Source of the DNA: Symsagittifera roscoffensis
Lineage: Eukaryota; Xenacoelomorpha; Acoela; Convolutidae
Assembly: GCF_963678635.1 (NCBI RefSeq)
Contig: NW_026971268.1
Location: 25,773-89,772, forward strand
Direction of reading: 5' to 3'
DNA length: 64,000 nt
The first letter of the stretch is position 1; each line of letters begins with the position of its first letter. Position numbers and translations under genes: made by a program. This document shows, in pieces, positions 29,201 through 43,523 of this stretch. Below the pieces are notes generated by a model that made no database searches, was not told the DNA's origin, and was given only the letters and a program-made list of their open reading frames with translations.

Positions 29201-30585
29201 TGTCTTAATTGAACTTACAACATTGATACTTTTGAAGTTTCTGACATTTTCTTGAAAACATAATTGTGATCCCAATTGGTTGTTCATCAATATATTCAAA
29301 TTTGGCAATCCACAAAACTAATGACATTTAACGGTGTCGGTATCAATTTTTGAATTACAATCGTCAAAATTTTCTTTTTTCGAATCAAGTGACTGACAAA
29401 GCAGTTTTTTTGGTACAAATTGGTTTCAGCACAATCCTCTCCGATGCTATTTAAGTATTTTTTGCGCATTTAAGATAATGTAAGTTTTACTTTAGTTCTC
29501 ATATGTCAGAACTGTTATGTTGCTCTCGCAACTCTCAATGACAAAAAAATGTTATTATTTACACAAATTTAACGAAGGAAGAGAACTTATTTTGATAACA
29601 AACAATAACTTTAAGTCATGGAAAACAGAAGTTTAAATAATGGAATCAATGTTTTTCCGACTATTTTTTGAAAAAAAAATTCAATTTTATTTTCAAATAC
29701 TTTTTCTACGCCTTTTTCAAAATTTCTTCAAAGTTCACAACTTTGCAAAAAATTTAACAAAGTTCCGTACACTTGTTTCTTGAAACTGTTTTTTCTGAAA
29801 CACAACCAAGCAAAATTGGATTATGTTTAATTGAATCAAAGGTGAGGCCAGCTGTGACTTTTTTCTTAAAATTCAGCTTGGTTCAATATCGAGCATCCAA
29901 GGTTTTTCGAAATGATGAAAAAACCAACAGCTTTTTTTGTTTTTCAACTTTTCACAAAAATAGAAATTTGCAAGCAAAGTGCTATGAGCATCAGAGTAAA
30001 GCAGAAAACGGTTAAATTTGGATTTTTTCATTGTAATGGAAATAAGTTTTGCATGATTTTTAGGATTCACGTACATTCACAACCGTTTCGACTTGAAAAG
30101 GGTTATTCTAGCAATTTTTTCAACTAAATATATGAAATTTGATTGCCATGTTTGTTCTTGTTTTGGTCTTCAAGATTGTAGTAAGCTGTTTTGGTAGCCC
30201 TTGTTTGAACGTACGTACAGGTTTTGCGCACTCTGTAAAAAAACGAACACAGCAAAAAAGACGTGCCTGCAGATCTTTGATGCTCTAAGCTCCTCATCTG
30301 TCCAGCAAAACTACGCTGATAGCTACTCAGCTACTATTATGTACATATTTTGTACTGTTCATTGGTTGTCGAGGCTGTTCAAGTCAACTCTTGCATCTAA
30401 TCTGAGACAATTTGAAAACGACTTAAAAACATTGGACCAAGTTAACATCCCCCCAAAGTCGTTTTTTGGGAGGATGTTAACTTGGTTCTGAGTTAGTAAG
30501 TTCAAAAAGAAAAAAGCGTTTTACATGCAGCATTTTTAATTTGAAAGAACGCTGGGATAGAAGATCTTAACTTGGTCTATTTAAG

Positions 30586-30661
<76 letters not shown>

Positions 30662-32286
30662 TTTGGCGAAAGTTTGATAATATTTCAAGTCAATGTAACA
30701 AAAGTAATATTTTGAGGATCAAAAACTTCACTATCAACAAATTTCAAATGGTTGATAAATTTTTCCATTCGTTATCTTTCATAAATTGACAATTCTTGTA
30801 TATTTATATGCGAACTTGACCATGAATAACACTCAAACAGTTTTTGTTTAATTGCTCCAATTTGTTTCAAAATAATCAATCATAAATTCAACCGGTGGTT
30901 GACCATAATCAATAATATCTTCGGCTCCCTCCACCTCAAACGAGCATCAGTTTAATGGTACAACGAGTATGTTTACAGGGTTATTGATGACGATCAAGTG
31001 AAAAATATGTTTGTCAAAGCTTAATTAGTCCGCTTGTCATTCTTCAAAACAATTGATTAATGTGAACCGTAAATCTACTGGTAAAATTAACGGGTGAAAG
31101 GAAGGAAAAAGAGCCCTACATTTACTAAATATAACTTCATAGTACTCGATTTCTTTTTTTTGCAAATTAATTCCTTATCGCTTGTTTTTTTCCCAAATTT
31201 TGTTTGAAAAAATATACGCCTCAAGAAGGAAGGTTCGTTGTCAAAATGAAATGAGAATTGAGAAAGCAATGAGAAATAAAGATAAAATTTGGCCCATGTG
31301 AACAATCTTTCCTGAATCGACCATGTGAGCAATCTCCCGCCTAAAATTAAATGGCAAATTCAAGCAGAACAAATGATATCAGTCTCTTGGGCCAGATAGT
31401 TTCGTGCTCTCACGATAATTTTTCGCTAAAATTTTTGTGATTAATACGTAAAGTTCTAAATGATCACTAATAGCTATTTGTCAACTTTTACCTAAATGAA
31501 GCGCCCAACAAAACTAAACAAACTGAAGCCCTTTAATTCAAATTGGTTAACATATACTAATGGTGTAAATGTACATGAGCAAAAATAAAGGTGCCTTGAA
31601 AAAATTTTGAAATGTCTTTCTCAAAATATTTCAAGACAAACTTCAAGATTTATTAGCAATTAGCAACAAGTAAAAATAATTGTTGAAATGTCTATTTGAT
31701 TATTTCAAATGAGTCAATTTCGTTAAAAGAAATCAGACTGCTTTTCTGAAAAACCAATTTAATTCTCTGAAATGTTATTGAAAAAGGTCATCATTTCTGA
31801 AAGTCCTTTATAGATCAAATGCTTGATTGATTTGCGATTCTTCCATCATTGGTTTCAAAGCTGGTTGACAGCCTGTTTTGCAACAAAATTTGAGGTAAAG
31901 ATTTTTCCCTGGAACTTTACAAAAACATTAGAAACAATATAAGTTGTAAGAGATTTAATAAAATGGTTCGCGGATGGAAATTTATCAAGTTTTTTTGAAG
32001 TGACTTACTGAAAAAAATCTTTAAAAAAATATTTAAAATTTTCAGCTAAAACTGTTTTCTTTACATAACGAAACATGGTACATCATTTCTAGTTTTTTGG
32101 ATTTTATTTTTTATTCATGCACAAAAAGCCCTTGTTTCAATTTTACCGGTTATTTTATGGATAACTTGAGGCTATATTTCATTAAAATAACCAGCAGATC
32201 AGACCAAAAAATTATATTACAAATATTTCGACAGAAGGCGACACAAGAACCGCAATTTGAGTAGACAAAACGGACTAAAATTTTGA
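26291..32286. repeat. Shared non-coding segment, copy 2
   Basis: No gene seen. It carries variants shared with copy 4: G at 27,845 (CTGAAAAC), CATGCT at 28,721, GTTCGCGGATGG near 31,966-31,977 and (AT)35. One private change is AACATTTGCC at 28,498. Confidence 0.85.
30589..30658. repeat. (AT)35 microsatellite
   Basis: 70 nt of pure AT repeat, the expanded class also seen in copies 4 and 5. Confidence 0.95.
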
Positions 32287-33357
32287 AAATTGCGTTATTT
32301 GCAGAGAAGACATTAAGTCCCCGGACGTATTAAAGTTTCAAAAAATTAACTTACTCTATTGAAGCAAAACAAAGTTGACTTAAAAACAACGAAACATTGA
32401 AAAAAACCTTGACTTTAAGAAGAAAAAATACTAGTGAATATGAAAAACAGATAATTCTGGGCGTTGTGTGAAAGTGTGACGAGGGACGCAGCAGAGATAA
32501 AAATCTTTATATTTTTTATGTCAAGGATCAGAATCACTCAAAATGGTTCGGCAGCAGAAAGAAAACGTTAACGTTAACTTTAGAGCTACATGAATTTATG
32601 TGACGCTTTAAAACGACTTCGTCCAAGCTGGAGAGAATAGTGGGTATGAAAAGTACATATGTTTTTGTATACGTCAACAAAACCACAACAAGACTGCTCG
32701 TATATCAGCCCTAAATGTTCCGACTGTCCCTTAATTTATATCGAATTTTTTTGGGAAGAAAAATTATTCAAAACCTATAAATTTTGGACAATAGAGTGTA
32801 AAACTTGGAGTCGTAAGAAACTAATACGAACAATTAGCAAGCCGTAACTCAATTTGGAACAATTTTGTTGTGCGGGATAAGTCGCCACGCATAAATAGTT
32901 CGAGTTACGCTCTCAGCATTATGAATAAACTCTTCAAAGCGCTCTTAATTTAGTCTAGAACCTGGGCAATTCGGAACTTTTCAAACCCCAGAAATTTAAA
33001 AAAAAATGATCGGAGGAAAAATATTTTTTTGATTTTGAACTCTGTAGGTCGATATCTTCAATGGGGTATATTTTTTTGTTGACAACTATTAATTCGACCG
33101 GCGAAAGTAAGGGATATAGAATCGAAAATATAAAGCTGAGATCAATCTGCAATTTGCGAATAGGACATATTCATAGCAACTAAATATATCAACAAAATAC
33201 TTATATCAACAAAAAATAAGTGAAGAGCTTTTTGCTTAAATAAACGACATCACGCTGTTTGCATACCGGCGTGCAGTACAACAAGAGAACCGAAAAAAGC
33301 ATGTTGAGACAAAACAACATTGTGTCGTCTCCACAAAAATGCTGCTCCAAGGAGAGC

Positions 33358-33444
<87 letters not shown>

Positions 33445-33464
33445 AGCGACAGCAACAGCAACAA

Positions 33465-33518
<54 letters not shown>

Positions 33519-35187
33519 AAAAACATCGACAACAAAAACAATAACACGAACGACAACAAAAGAAAAAAAAATATCAGAACAACAGCGAGAAAAAAAATTA
33601 GGGTAAACACTATTCCGAAGAAGCTAGAACAAAAAAATAAGAAGCTCAAAGTACGCTGAGGCACATTTTTGCTAGAAATGATTATCATCGGTGAGCTACG
33701 AGTCAAAACCAACAAAATAAGTACGGAAATGTCTCAACCGCTTTCCGTGCGCGGAGTTTGTATCCCAATCATTTCGGGGAAATATGCCTCTGAATAACTC
33801 TACAAAATACAAAAAAACGCTGAAATCGCTAATAGAAAAACAGTGTTTTGAAAAGAACGGACAGATTATAGAGACAGAAAGCGAGGCAATTCAGACAATC
33901 GTTACCGTGGGCAGCCAAACACCATCAAAACAGCTGGAATAGATGACACCGGTTGTCCATTATGCATTACGAATAAAACAAGAGTTTTTTTCAGTCCAGA
34001 AACACCAAATTGGATAAACAGCAGAGAAAATGCTGCAATTTCCAAAAAAAAACGAAACAGTAAAGTGTTTGTTTTCATGATTTGCATCGAATTTGAATCA
34101 ATTTTTTAGAACAATTATGAAGCAAAATACTCACAAAATAGTAAGTCGTGCTTCAGCTCTGCAAGATTATTTCAAATATAAGAAGCCTTTTAAAAGGGTC
34201 GAAGACCGTCGCGTTTAGAAGACGCCGGTTTTTAAGGCGATGAATTTGTCTTTGTCATCATCATTTGGAAATTTATTTTAGAATTTTTGCGCGAGATCTA
34301 AACTAACCATAGAGCAAAAGCGGAATTACAAAATGCGCTGATGATTAGTAAATTTGAAAAGAAAACAACGAAAAGTTTCAGATTGAACTCAATTTAAATC
34401 AAATTCTATAAAGATAGGATACTTTATAGAAATAGATCTGTATAGCCCAATTAGGCACGTTAATCGATTTAGAATAAAACAAACGAATTCATATGAATAA
34501 AAAAATCAAATTCATTTCAAATGATTCCATTTTATAGTTAAAGGGATTCTTTTCCCATTTTCACTTTTTGCAAAACTGAGTAATGAGCAATGCATCAATG
34601 CAAAAAAATTTCAAATTCCTTAAAAAAATTTTTTTTTGGTGGAGAAAGTTTAGATATAAGTTATCCTCAGAGCTTATTTTCAGGCCAAACATCAAAACGA
34701 AAAGTCAATTGTTAAACGCATATATTAAAATTTTGTTTCCACTACTTTTCTATTGTTTTATAATCTAGATAATCTGAATATAATCTGTATATATTATGTA
34801 TAAATAACGCATAAATTATTTAAAATCGATTTAAATTGATTAAAATTGATTTTCAAGCTACGTTTTTGAATTAAACTAAATCGATTTTAAATGGATTCAA
34901 ATCAACTTTTTCAAAATCTCTGCTGTCTGTGCAATCCATTTCTTGTCAGTTCGGGTCACTCAGCGAAAAACTCAGCAATTAACAAATCATCTAATCACAA
35001 AAACTAACTAAATACCAATACAAGGAAAAACAGTAACCAAAGACAGACGCAGAGTACACCAAAGAATGGTAAGCAGAACAAGAAAGATAGTCAAAAACGA
35101 CAAAAAAAGCTTCACTAAATTTTAACGCTGCCACAATTCAATCAAGCAGCGAATAAATCAGATAACAGCTAAATAAATCAGAATAAA
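32287..35187. other. Module B, copy 1: 2.9 kb of non-element DNA
   Basis: No coding gene recognised; open frames are short or made of trinucleotide repeats. It contains (CAA)19-(CTA)10-(CAA)17 at 33,357-33,518, a GTTAACGTTAAC tract near 32,565, and AATCGATTTAAATTG-like motifs near 34,820 resembling those of the shared segment. It continues directly from the tail without a seam and ends at a TTGCTC microhomology with ORF A. Confidence 0.75.
33357..33518. repeat. Compound (CAA)n-(CTA)n-(CAA)n microsatellite
   Basis: (CAA)19 at 33,357-33,413, (CTA)10 to about 33,443, a CAG/CAA spacer, then (CAA)17 at 33,468-33,518. All reading frames stay open through it, giving artefactual Gln, Asn and Thr runs. 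Confidence 0.95.
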
Positions 35188-35560
35188 TTGCTCTTTGTGA
35201 GTTATGATATTGTATGCTTTTTATGTATTCTGAGAATACTTTTGAAAATTCTAAATCAAGGTCGTCTGTTTGAATTACATATTTGCGGTGTTTCGGGTTT
35301 GGTGAGCTGAATTCTATGGTGTAGATTCCGTATTGTTGTGTCAAATTACATATATCTTTCAGATAGTGATCAATAATTTGTCTTTTGATCTTTACATCTG
35401 GGAACTCTGCTTTACATGGGCTGATTCCGGGTTCAAATAAATTTAGTAGTAAATTCTTGCAAAGTATATGCTGTCCTCTATCATTGGGTGCATCTACGAG
35501 GAAGGGGAAGTTATCGTCATCATCTGGACTATCTTCACTTGGAGTGTGTGTTTGGCTCAT
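35138..35560 (-). pseudogene. Truncated ORF A (B1)
   Basis: The ATG and about 124 codons match ORF A. At 35,188 the frame passes into module B and stops after about 16 codons. The C-terminal 300 residues are missing. Confidence 0.75.
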
Positions 35561-35939
35561 TTTTTTGTTTAATGACTGATAATAGGTAATTATCGATGTG
35601 TCTAATTGGTTGATTCCAGTTATATAAGTGTACTGGTTTGTGTTTATATTGCTTTTTTATTCGTCTTTTTCCTCTTTTTGATGAATTCGAAGTTGTTTCT
35701 GAGTCGGAAAAATATAATTGATCGTGAATGGGGCAATTTTTATCTATAGATTCTTTTAATTTATAAAGTTCGTCTAAATTGCTGGCTTCTGATTCTGAAA
35801 ATGCGTTTCTATTTTTGGAAAATCTTTTTCGTGTTATTTGTCTTTGTTTGTTTATTATTTTTCTTTTTAGTGTTTGTCGTTTTGTTCTAATATATCCAAC
35901 TGTTTGTAATGAGGTGTGATTACAAGGTCGTATTTTTTG
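35535..35939 (-). pseudogene. 134-codon AUG-less frame copy (B1)
   Basis: Equivalent of 13,772-14,176. Confidence 0.3.
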
Positions 35940-36934
35940 TTATCTATTTCACAGTTGTGTAAAACGATGGTTTGTTTGTTTCCTAGATTTTTAAATGACA
36001 TAAGGTTTAGGATGACGGATGCAAAAAGTTGTTAGATGATTTCTATTTTCTTAAATTGTTAGTCCTTACGATTTTTTGGTTAGCTTAACCTGGGTCTATT
36101 TGTTCAGGGTTGGAGAGAAAAGTATATCGATTCCGAAGAATGATTTTTACTTTCTCGTGGCTAGTATAAGTTAAGGTGTTAACTTACTTAATCTTACTTA
36201 AGGGTAGTGATTGTGTTCAAGGGTTGGAGAATAGTAAATCGATCCACAAGGTTCAGGTATAATTAGAACGCGAGTAGTTCGTTAGATACTATTTTAAACT
36301 TACTAAGTCTAAGATTTATCCTGGGTCTGGTAAGAGGAGGGTTCAAGTGAAGGATGAATAACCGAAGTTCTTCACTGTTTATCCTAATTTGAATGATTAG
36401 TTTTGATCAAAAATTTCTATTAGTCTTGGGTTTTTTGAAAGGGTTGGATAGTGAATCGACGTTTGAGGTCGTTAGACACTAGCTAAGTGGGTGGGGGAGA
36501 ACAAAATTGTTCTTTTTGATCCAAGGATAGGCCTTGATGATCAATTTTTTTTAAAATTTAATTAAATAGAAAATGAATTAAGATCCAAGGATAAGCCTTG
36601 ATGATCTGATTTTTAAAATTAAGTGAATTTAAGTTTAAAATGGTTTAAATTTGTTTAAGAAAAAGATTTAGTTTTTTAAAGATATTAGTGAGCTTATGAT
36701 TGCTGTTATGTTTTAGGTGATGAAGCTGGGACAATTGGATGATTTATGATTACTAACAGTTTATTGTCATGCTACTAATTTTTATTTTGATTTTCAATAA
36801 ATATTTTCCAAACATGTTTTATATAATACTGCAGAATTTTAGGAAAATGATCTGAGATCTTTTTATCAATCGTTATTGTATATTAATAGTTTTGTTTAGC
36901 GCCTGAAATGATTATGAAGATTGACTTCAAGATT

Positions 36935-37168
36935 TTATGTTTGCAAATGAAAATCTAAATTCATTGCTAATAAAATTCTAAATATAAAAGTTTGTGTTGG
37001 CTTTTGCCGTACTATCATATAACTATTTGGTAAGTTTCTACTTTGTCGTATGTCGTCTCTGGTTCGAGGTCTTCTTGCAATTCCGGGTAGTTCTGTTATC
37101 GTTCGGAATATTGGCACTGATCTATTGAGTCGTAGAGACATTTCGATTAAATTATCGTCGTATAACAT
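36935..37168 (-). CDS. 77-aa leader ORF copy (B1)
   Basis: Identical product to 15,172-15,405. Confidence 0.3.
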   Translation of the reverse strand: MLYDDNLIEMSLRLNRSVPIFRTITELPGIARRPRTRDDIRQSRNLPNSYMIVRQKPTQTFIFRILLAMNLDFHLQT

Positions 37169-37550
37169 TTTAAAAATGTTTTGTCTAAATTCTAATCTAT
37201 TTTTGGTTAATTCTAAGCTATTAAGGTCTTGTTCGAGACTTATGATCGCACCAGATGAGTTATGACCGATGTGGGTAACTCATAGAGTAATTTCGGATAG
37301 GGTACACCGTCTGCTCGTCACGCTATCTTATTTTCGGCCGGATAGATTCGTGCAACTTCTTAGTCTAATACCGATCCTAATCTTACTCTTATACTATCTA
37401 GTCTCAGGTTGTTTAACTAGTCTCTGCTAGGCTCAATAGATCTAGGGTATACTGGTTTATTGCGGCTGCTGAAGTTCCTTTGGAGAGGCAACTAAATTCT
37501 AAGTTAAATTCAAATCTCTCTGGTGCTGAAATTACAAGTAATTTCAGCAC

Positions 37551-40500
37551 TTACAAATAAGTGGGTTGTTAGTTAGATGGATCATGATTGGTTAATATTA
37601 AATACTTTACAGTGGTAAAATATCTAATTTATCCAATCATAAAATGTAGTTTAGATCAGGTTCCACTGATGCAAGAGCAGTCTTGCACAGTATAAATTTT
37701 TCTGCAATGATTGGTAATTTTGATAGCTAAAACCGGTCTGTATACGCTGGTCTGACCACCCCAAGTTAGACTAATTAGCAATTTGAAATAAGTTGCAATT
37801 GAGAGGAGTATCTGCACTCCAGAAAAAGGCCACCTACTCAGCAAGCCCGAAACTGACTGCCGGGTTTATTTGATAGTGGGTTCAAAACAATTATTAAGTT
37901 AACTTGGTGAAAGCAGCAACTAAATTTGTTAGTAGTAGAAGCAAATCCTGGCGCGCCCATAGTTTTTCCAAAGATAAGTCAAACCTTCTATATGCCACAT
38001 TGATTATTTTATAGACATGAACGCTTACTCGTATATCAAAAAAAGTTACATGAAGTTGAACCAAAGCATTATAACCAACCAGCCATTTCGATCGTCAACT
38101 TACAAGAAAAAGTAATTCGCGAAAACATTTGATGGAACTTTTTCACTTTTACAGTTTCTAAACCTAATAAAAAGATTCAGAAATAAAATCACAGAGGCAG
38201 AGGTGGTTCTTGGATTTTCTATAGGCAGGGATTGTTGATGATCAAAGAGAGTTTCTGAAGTCTCCCAACAAACTGTAAGGACCGAATTGAGCCAGTATTG
38301 TGTATTAAATGATGAAAACAAACCGAGGAGCACTTGGCAGAAATTTTGTTTGGCGGGAAATGAAGATCATAAAACAATACCAAAAGTTTGGGTGAGCTTC
38401 CAACACCAACTCAGCTACCATTAAGCCCGTGTCCCTTCACTGCGGTTCGGAAATTTGATATTGGTAAAAGAAACTCTATTTTGTGTTTTCTTCTGTGAAC
38501 CATTTATGCGCTTCTATGGAAACTTGTTTCCAAAATATTTTTCATCATTTATGCTTTTCTGCTTTTAAGTTTTAATTAATTGAATTTATTCAACACTTTA
38601 ATCAATCTTGCCTTTATTCTGCAAATGTATTCTGAAAAGATAATTATCTATTAAATATATAGTTTACATGAAAACAAAACCGCTCATATCTGTTCGAAGT
38701 GCTAGATGTTCCCACTGCTTATTAGGGTATAGAAAAAAACTAACAAACATAATCTAAACTTCGAAATATTACAAATTATAAACAAATTTAATTTTTTTTT
38801 CTAAGAAAAAAATCATCTTTTACGCTATGTTAAGAATAAAGTGATGAAGGTATGCCATCACCCTTTTAAACGTCCAACTAGCTTGCTTCAACAATTTTCT
38901 CAGCCGGACAATTCGCCGCTTTAGCACAAGGTATATCTCTCGTGAATTCTTCCAAATTAGCTAAATAACTTCACAAATCGGATTGCGTTCTGTGCGTTTA
39001 CTTTTGATTTGTTTTTTTTTATTGTGAGTGAGTGAGAGCGATCACTTATAAATCATAACTAATTGCGATCACTTATAAATCATAACTGTAAGTTGTTCCT
39101 GTCTAAAAACTACAACTACTGAAATTTGGCATTGGGCTGGTGATGGGAATTAAAAAAGATTAATAGCATCCCTAATAGAAAAAAATTGGATCAATTATTT
39201 GTCTAGAAAACCAAATTAAATCGATTTAGATGAGATTTTCCAATTCACTAAAATCCATCCAAATCTCACTAAAATCCGTTTAAGTCCATTTCCTTAAAAA
39301 GACCGACGAGCAGATCAATTTTATTGTCTAAAATTTGTTTCAAATCATTAAGCAGGAATCTATATAACAAATCAAGTAAATGTTCAATATAAATCAGATT
39401 TCGAGTTCGAAAACATGCAAATAAATTGTAGAAAATCATCAATGTAAATAAGATTTTAACTAAAAAGCTAATGTAACGAATGAAAAAATTGCTCGATAAA
39501 AATCAGTTTTGAGCTCACAAATGTTCTATAAAATTCTGGAAAAAGATAAATTTAGGCCAAATTTTGGGCAAAATACTATCTAACATACTAGAAAGTATTC
39601 GATATAAGCAAATGGCAACTTAAGTTATTCCAGTTTGAATTGAAACTTGAATTTTTATTTTGTTTTTGGTCTTTAATTTTCTACCAGGTGCTATGGCTGT
39701 AGAATTAAAAATGATCGGCAATGAATAAATGCAACACAAACACAAAACTGAAATTGGAAAATTTGCCAAAATAAATTTGATTTAAATCGAATTGAACCCG
39801 TTTTTAAGCAAAGATTCCCTCTGAAACAAAAACAACTTTACCTTAGAAAAAATGGATTTCAGTCGATTTAAAATCAATTTGGATCAATTTGGTTTAGCTG
39901 GGACTTAATATCAATTTAAATCGATTTTCAAGTGATTTAAATCTATTTTTCTATTTTTTAATCAGTCTTCATACTTTTTTCAGGCTAAAATAGATCTCAA
40001 TATATTTTTGTCAGTGCGGGAACCCATCTGAACTGTGTTCAATCAATTTCTATGAATGCAAAAAAAGTTTGCTACGTTTTTGAGGTGTTTTGTTACACTA
40101 AATGCAAGCAAGGATTCTGATAAAAAAAAGTATTTTAGAATGCTTGAAATTTATGTGCACAATTTTGAAAACCGGTTTTAATGGCTATCAGTTAAAACAA
40201 AAAAGTGTTTTGTGCAAACTTTATGCAAACTCAAGCAGTAATATTTGGACCTTTTTTTTGAAGGAAAAAAACTAGAAGGCTGGAAAACCAAATTGTGCAA
40301 AATCAACATCTCAAACCTTGTTCAAAGCTAATTGCTCTCTGATTGCATTAAGCAGTTCCGGGATTAGATGATTGGAGTTTGTTGTCCAATGTATTTAACA
40401 AAAGATCACTGATCGATCGAACAATGACGGCTGAAAAAATTAATGTGCAAATCAGAGCTTTTGTCTTAATTGAACTTACAACATTGATACTTTTGAAGTT

Positions 40501-41846
40501 TCTGACATTTTTTTGAAAACATAATTGTGATCCCAATTGGTTGTTCATCAATATATTCAAATTTGGCAATCCACAAAACTAATGACATTTAACGGTGTCG
40601 GTATCAATTTTTGAATTACAATCGTCAAAATTTTCTTTTTTCGAATCAAGTGACTGACAAAGCAGTTTTTTTGGTACAAATTGGTTTCAGCACAATCCTC
40701 TCCGATGCTATTTAAGTATTTTTTGCGCATTTAAGATAATGTAAGTTTTACTTTAGTTCTCATATGTCAGAACTGTTATGTTGCTCTCGCAACTCTCAAT
40801 GACAAAAAAATGTTATTATTTACACAAATTTAACGAAGGAAGAGAACTTATTTTGATAACAAACAATAACTTTAAATCATGGAAAACAGAAGTTTAAATA
40901 ATGGAATCAATGTTTTTCCGACTATTTTTTGAAAAAAAAATTCAATTTTATTTTCAAATACTTTTTCTACGCCTTTTTCAAAATTTCTTCAAAGTTCACA
41001 ACTTTGCAAAAAATTTAACAAAGTTCCGTACACTTGTTTCTTGAAACTGTTTTTTCTGAAACACAACCAAGCAAAATTGGATTATGTTTAATTGAATCAA
41101 AGGTGAGGCCAGCTGTGACTTTTTTCTTAAAATTCAGCTTGGTTCAATATCGAGCATCCAAGGTTTTTCGAAATGATGAAAAAACCAATAGCTTTTTTTG
41201 TTTTTCAACTTTTCACAAAAGTAGAAATTTGCAAGCAAAGTGCTATGAGCATCAGAGTAAAGCAGAAAACGGTTAAATTTGGATTTTTTCATTGTAATGG
41301 AAATAAGTTTTGCATGATTTTTAGGATTCACGTACATTCACAACCGTTTCGACTTGAAAAGGGTTATTCTAGCAATTTTTTCAACTAAATATATGAAATT
41401 TGATTGCCATGTTTGTTCTTGTTTTGGTCTTCAAGATTGTAGTAAGCTGTTTTGGTAGCCCTTGTTTGAACGTACGTACAGGTTTTGCGCACTCTGTAAA
41501 AAAACGAACACAGCAAAAAAGACGTGCCTGCAGATCTTTGATGCTCTAAGCTCCTCATCTGTCCAGCAAAACTACGCTGATAGCTACTCAGCTACTATTA
41601 TGTACATATTTTGTACTGTTCATTGGTTGTCGAGGCTGTTCAAGTCAACTCTTGCATCTAATCTGAGACAATTTGAAAACGACTTAAAAACATTGGACCA
41701 AGTTAACATCCCCCCAAAGTCGTTTTTTGGGAGGATGTTAACTTGGTTCTGAGTTAGTAAGTTCAAAAAGAAAAAAGCGTTTTACATGCAGCATTTTTAA
41801 TTTGAAAGAACGCTGGGATAGAAGATCTTAACTTGGTCTATTTAAG

Positions 41847-41904
<58 letters not shown>

Positions 41905-43523
41905 TTTGGCGAAAGTTTGATAATATTTCAAGTCAATGTAACAAAAGTAATATTTTGAGGATCAAAAACTTCACTATCAACAAATTTCAAATGGTTGATA
42001 AATTTTTCCATTCGTTATCTTTCATAAATTGACAATTCTTGTATATTTATATGCGAACTTGACCATGAATAACACTCAAACAGTTTTTGTTTAATTGCTC
42101 CAATTTGTTTCAAAATAATCAATCATAAATTCAACCGGTGGTTGACCATAATCAATAATATCTTCGGCTCCCTCCACCTCAAACGAGCATCAGTTTAATG
42201 GTACAACGAGTATGTTTACAGGGTTATTGATGACGATCAAGTGAAAAATATGTTTGTCAAAGCTTAATTAGTCCGCTTGTCATTCTTCAAAACAATTGAT
42301 TAATGTGAACCGTAAATCTACTGGTAAAATTAACGGGTGAAAGGAAGGAAAAAGAGCCCTACATTTACTAAATATAACTTCATAGTACTCGATTTCTTTT
42401 TTTTTGCAAATTAATTCCTTATCGCTTGTTTTTTTCCCAAATTTTGTTTGAAAAAATATACGCCTCAAGAAGGAAGGTTCGTTGTCAAAATGAAATGAGA
42501 ATTGAGAAAGCAATGAGAAATAAAGATAAAATTTGGCCCATGTGAACAATCTTTCCTGAATCGACCATGTGAGCAATCTCCCGCCTAAAATTAAATGGCA
42601 AATTCAAGCAGAACAAATGATATCAGTCTCTTGGGCCAGATAGTTTCGTGCTCTCACGATAATTTTTCGCTAAAATTTTTGTGATTAATACGTAAAGTTC
42701 TAAATGATCACTAATAGCTATTTGTCAACTTTTACCTAAATGAAGCGCCCAACAAAACTAAACAAACTGAAGCCCTTTAATTCAAATTGGTTAACATATA
42801 CTAATGGTGTAAATGTACATGAGCAAAAATAAAGGTGCCTTGAAAAAATTTTGAAATGTCTTTCTCAAAATATTTCAAGACAAACTTCAAGATTTATTAG
42901 CAATTAGCAACAAGTAAAAATAATTGTTGAAATGTCTATTTGATTATTTCAAATGAGTCAATTTCTTTAAAAGAAATCAGACTGCTTTTCTGAAAAACCA
43001 ATTTAATTCTCTGAAATGTTATTGAAAAAGGTCATCATTTCTGAAAGTCCTTTATAGATCAAATGCTTGATTGATTTGCGATTCTTCCATCATTGGTTTC
43101 AAAGCTGGTTGACAGCCTGTTTTGCAACAAAATTTGAGGTAAAGATTTTTCCCTGGAACTTTACAAAAACATTAGAAACAATATAAGTTGTAAGAGATTT
43201 AATAAAATGGATGGAAATGTATCAAGTTTTTTCGAAGTGACTTACTGAAAAAAATCTTTAAAAAAATATTTAAAATTTTCAGCTAAAACTGTTTTCTTTA
43301 CATAACGAAACATGGTACATCATTTCTAGTTTTTTGGATTTTATTTTTTATTCATGCACAAAAAGCCCTTGTTTCAATTTTACCGGTTATTTTATGGATA
43401 ACTTGAGGCTATATTTCATTAAAATAACCAGCAGATCAGACCAAAAAATTATATTACAAATATTTCGACAGAAGGCGACACAAGAACCGCAATTTGAGTA
43501 GACAAAACGGACTAAAATTTTGA
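37551..43523. repeat. Shared non-coding segment, copy 3
   Basis: No gene seen. It matches copy 1 at every diagnostic base compared and has the same (AT)26. Confidence 0.85.
41850..41901. repeat. (AT)26 microsatellite
   Basis: 52 nt of pure AT repeat, equal in length to copy 1. Confidence 0.95.

Larger units (their letters stand above)
21761..32286. repeat. Array unit A1
   Basis: Left breakpoint 21,760/21,761: the tail sequence ending AAAATTTTGA joins gag at the position equivalent to 11,259. Contents: gag fragment, ORF2, full ORF A, leader (24,742-25,674), shared non-coding DNA. It carries the 'copy 2' base states, for example C at 25,587. Confidence 0.9.
32287..43523. repeat. Array unit B1
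   Basis: Module B (32,287-35,187), a truncated ORF A, leader (36,002-36,934) and shared non-coding copy 3. The base states match copy 1, not the adjacent units. Confidence 0.9.

Noticed and set aside
33259..33715. Plus- and minus-strand open frames encoding poly-Gln, poly-Asn, poly-Thr, poly-Cys or poly-Leu
   Set aside because: They are the translations of the (CAA)n/(CTA)n microsatellite in every frame; the same happens at 54,972-55,488. No non-repeat protein part is convincing.
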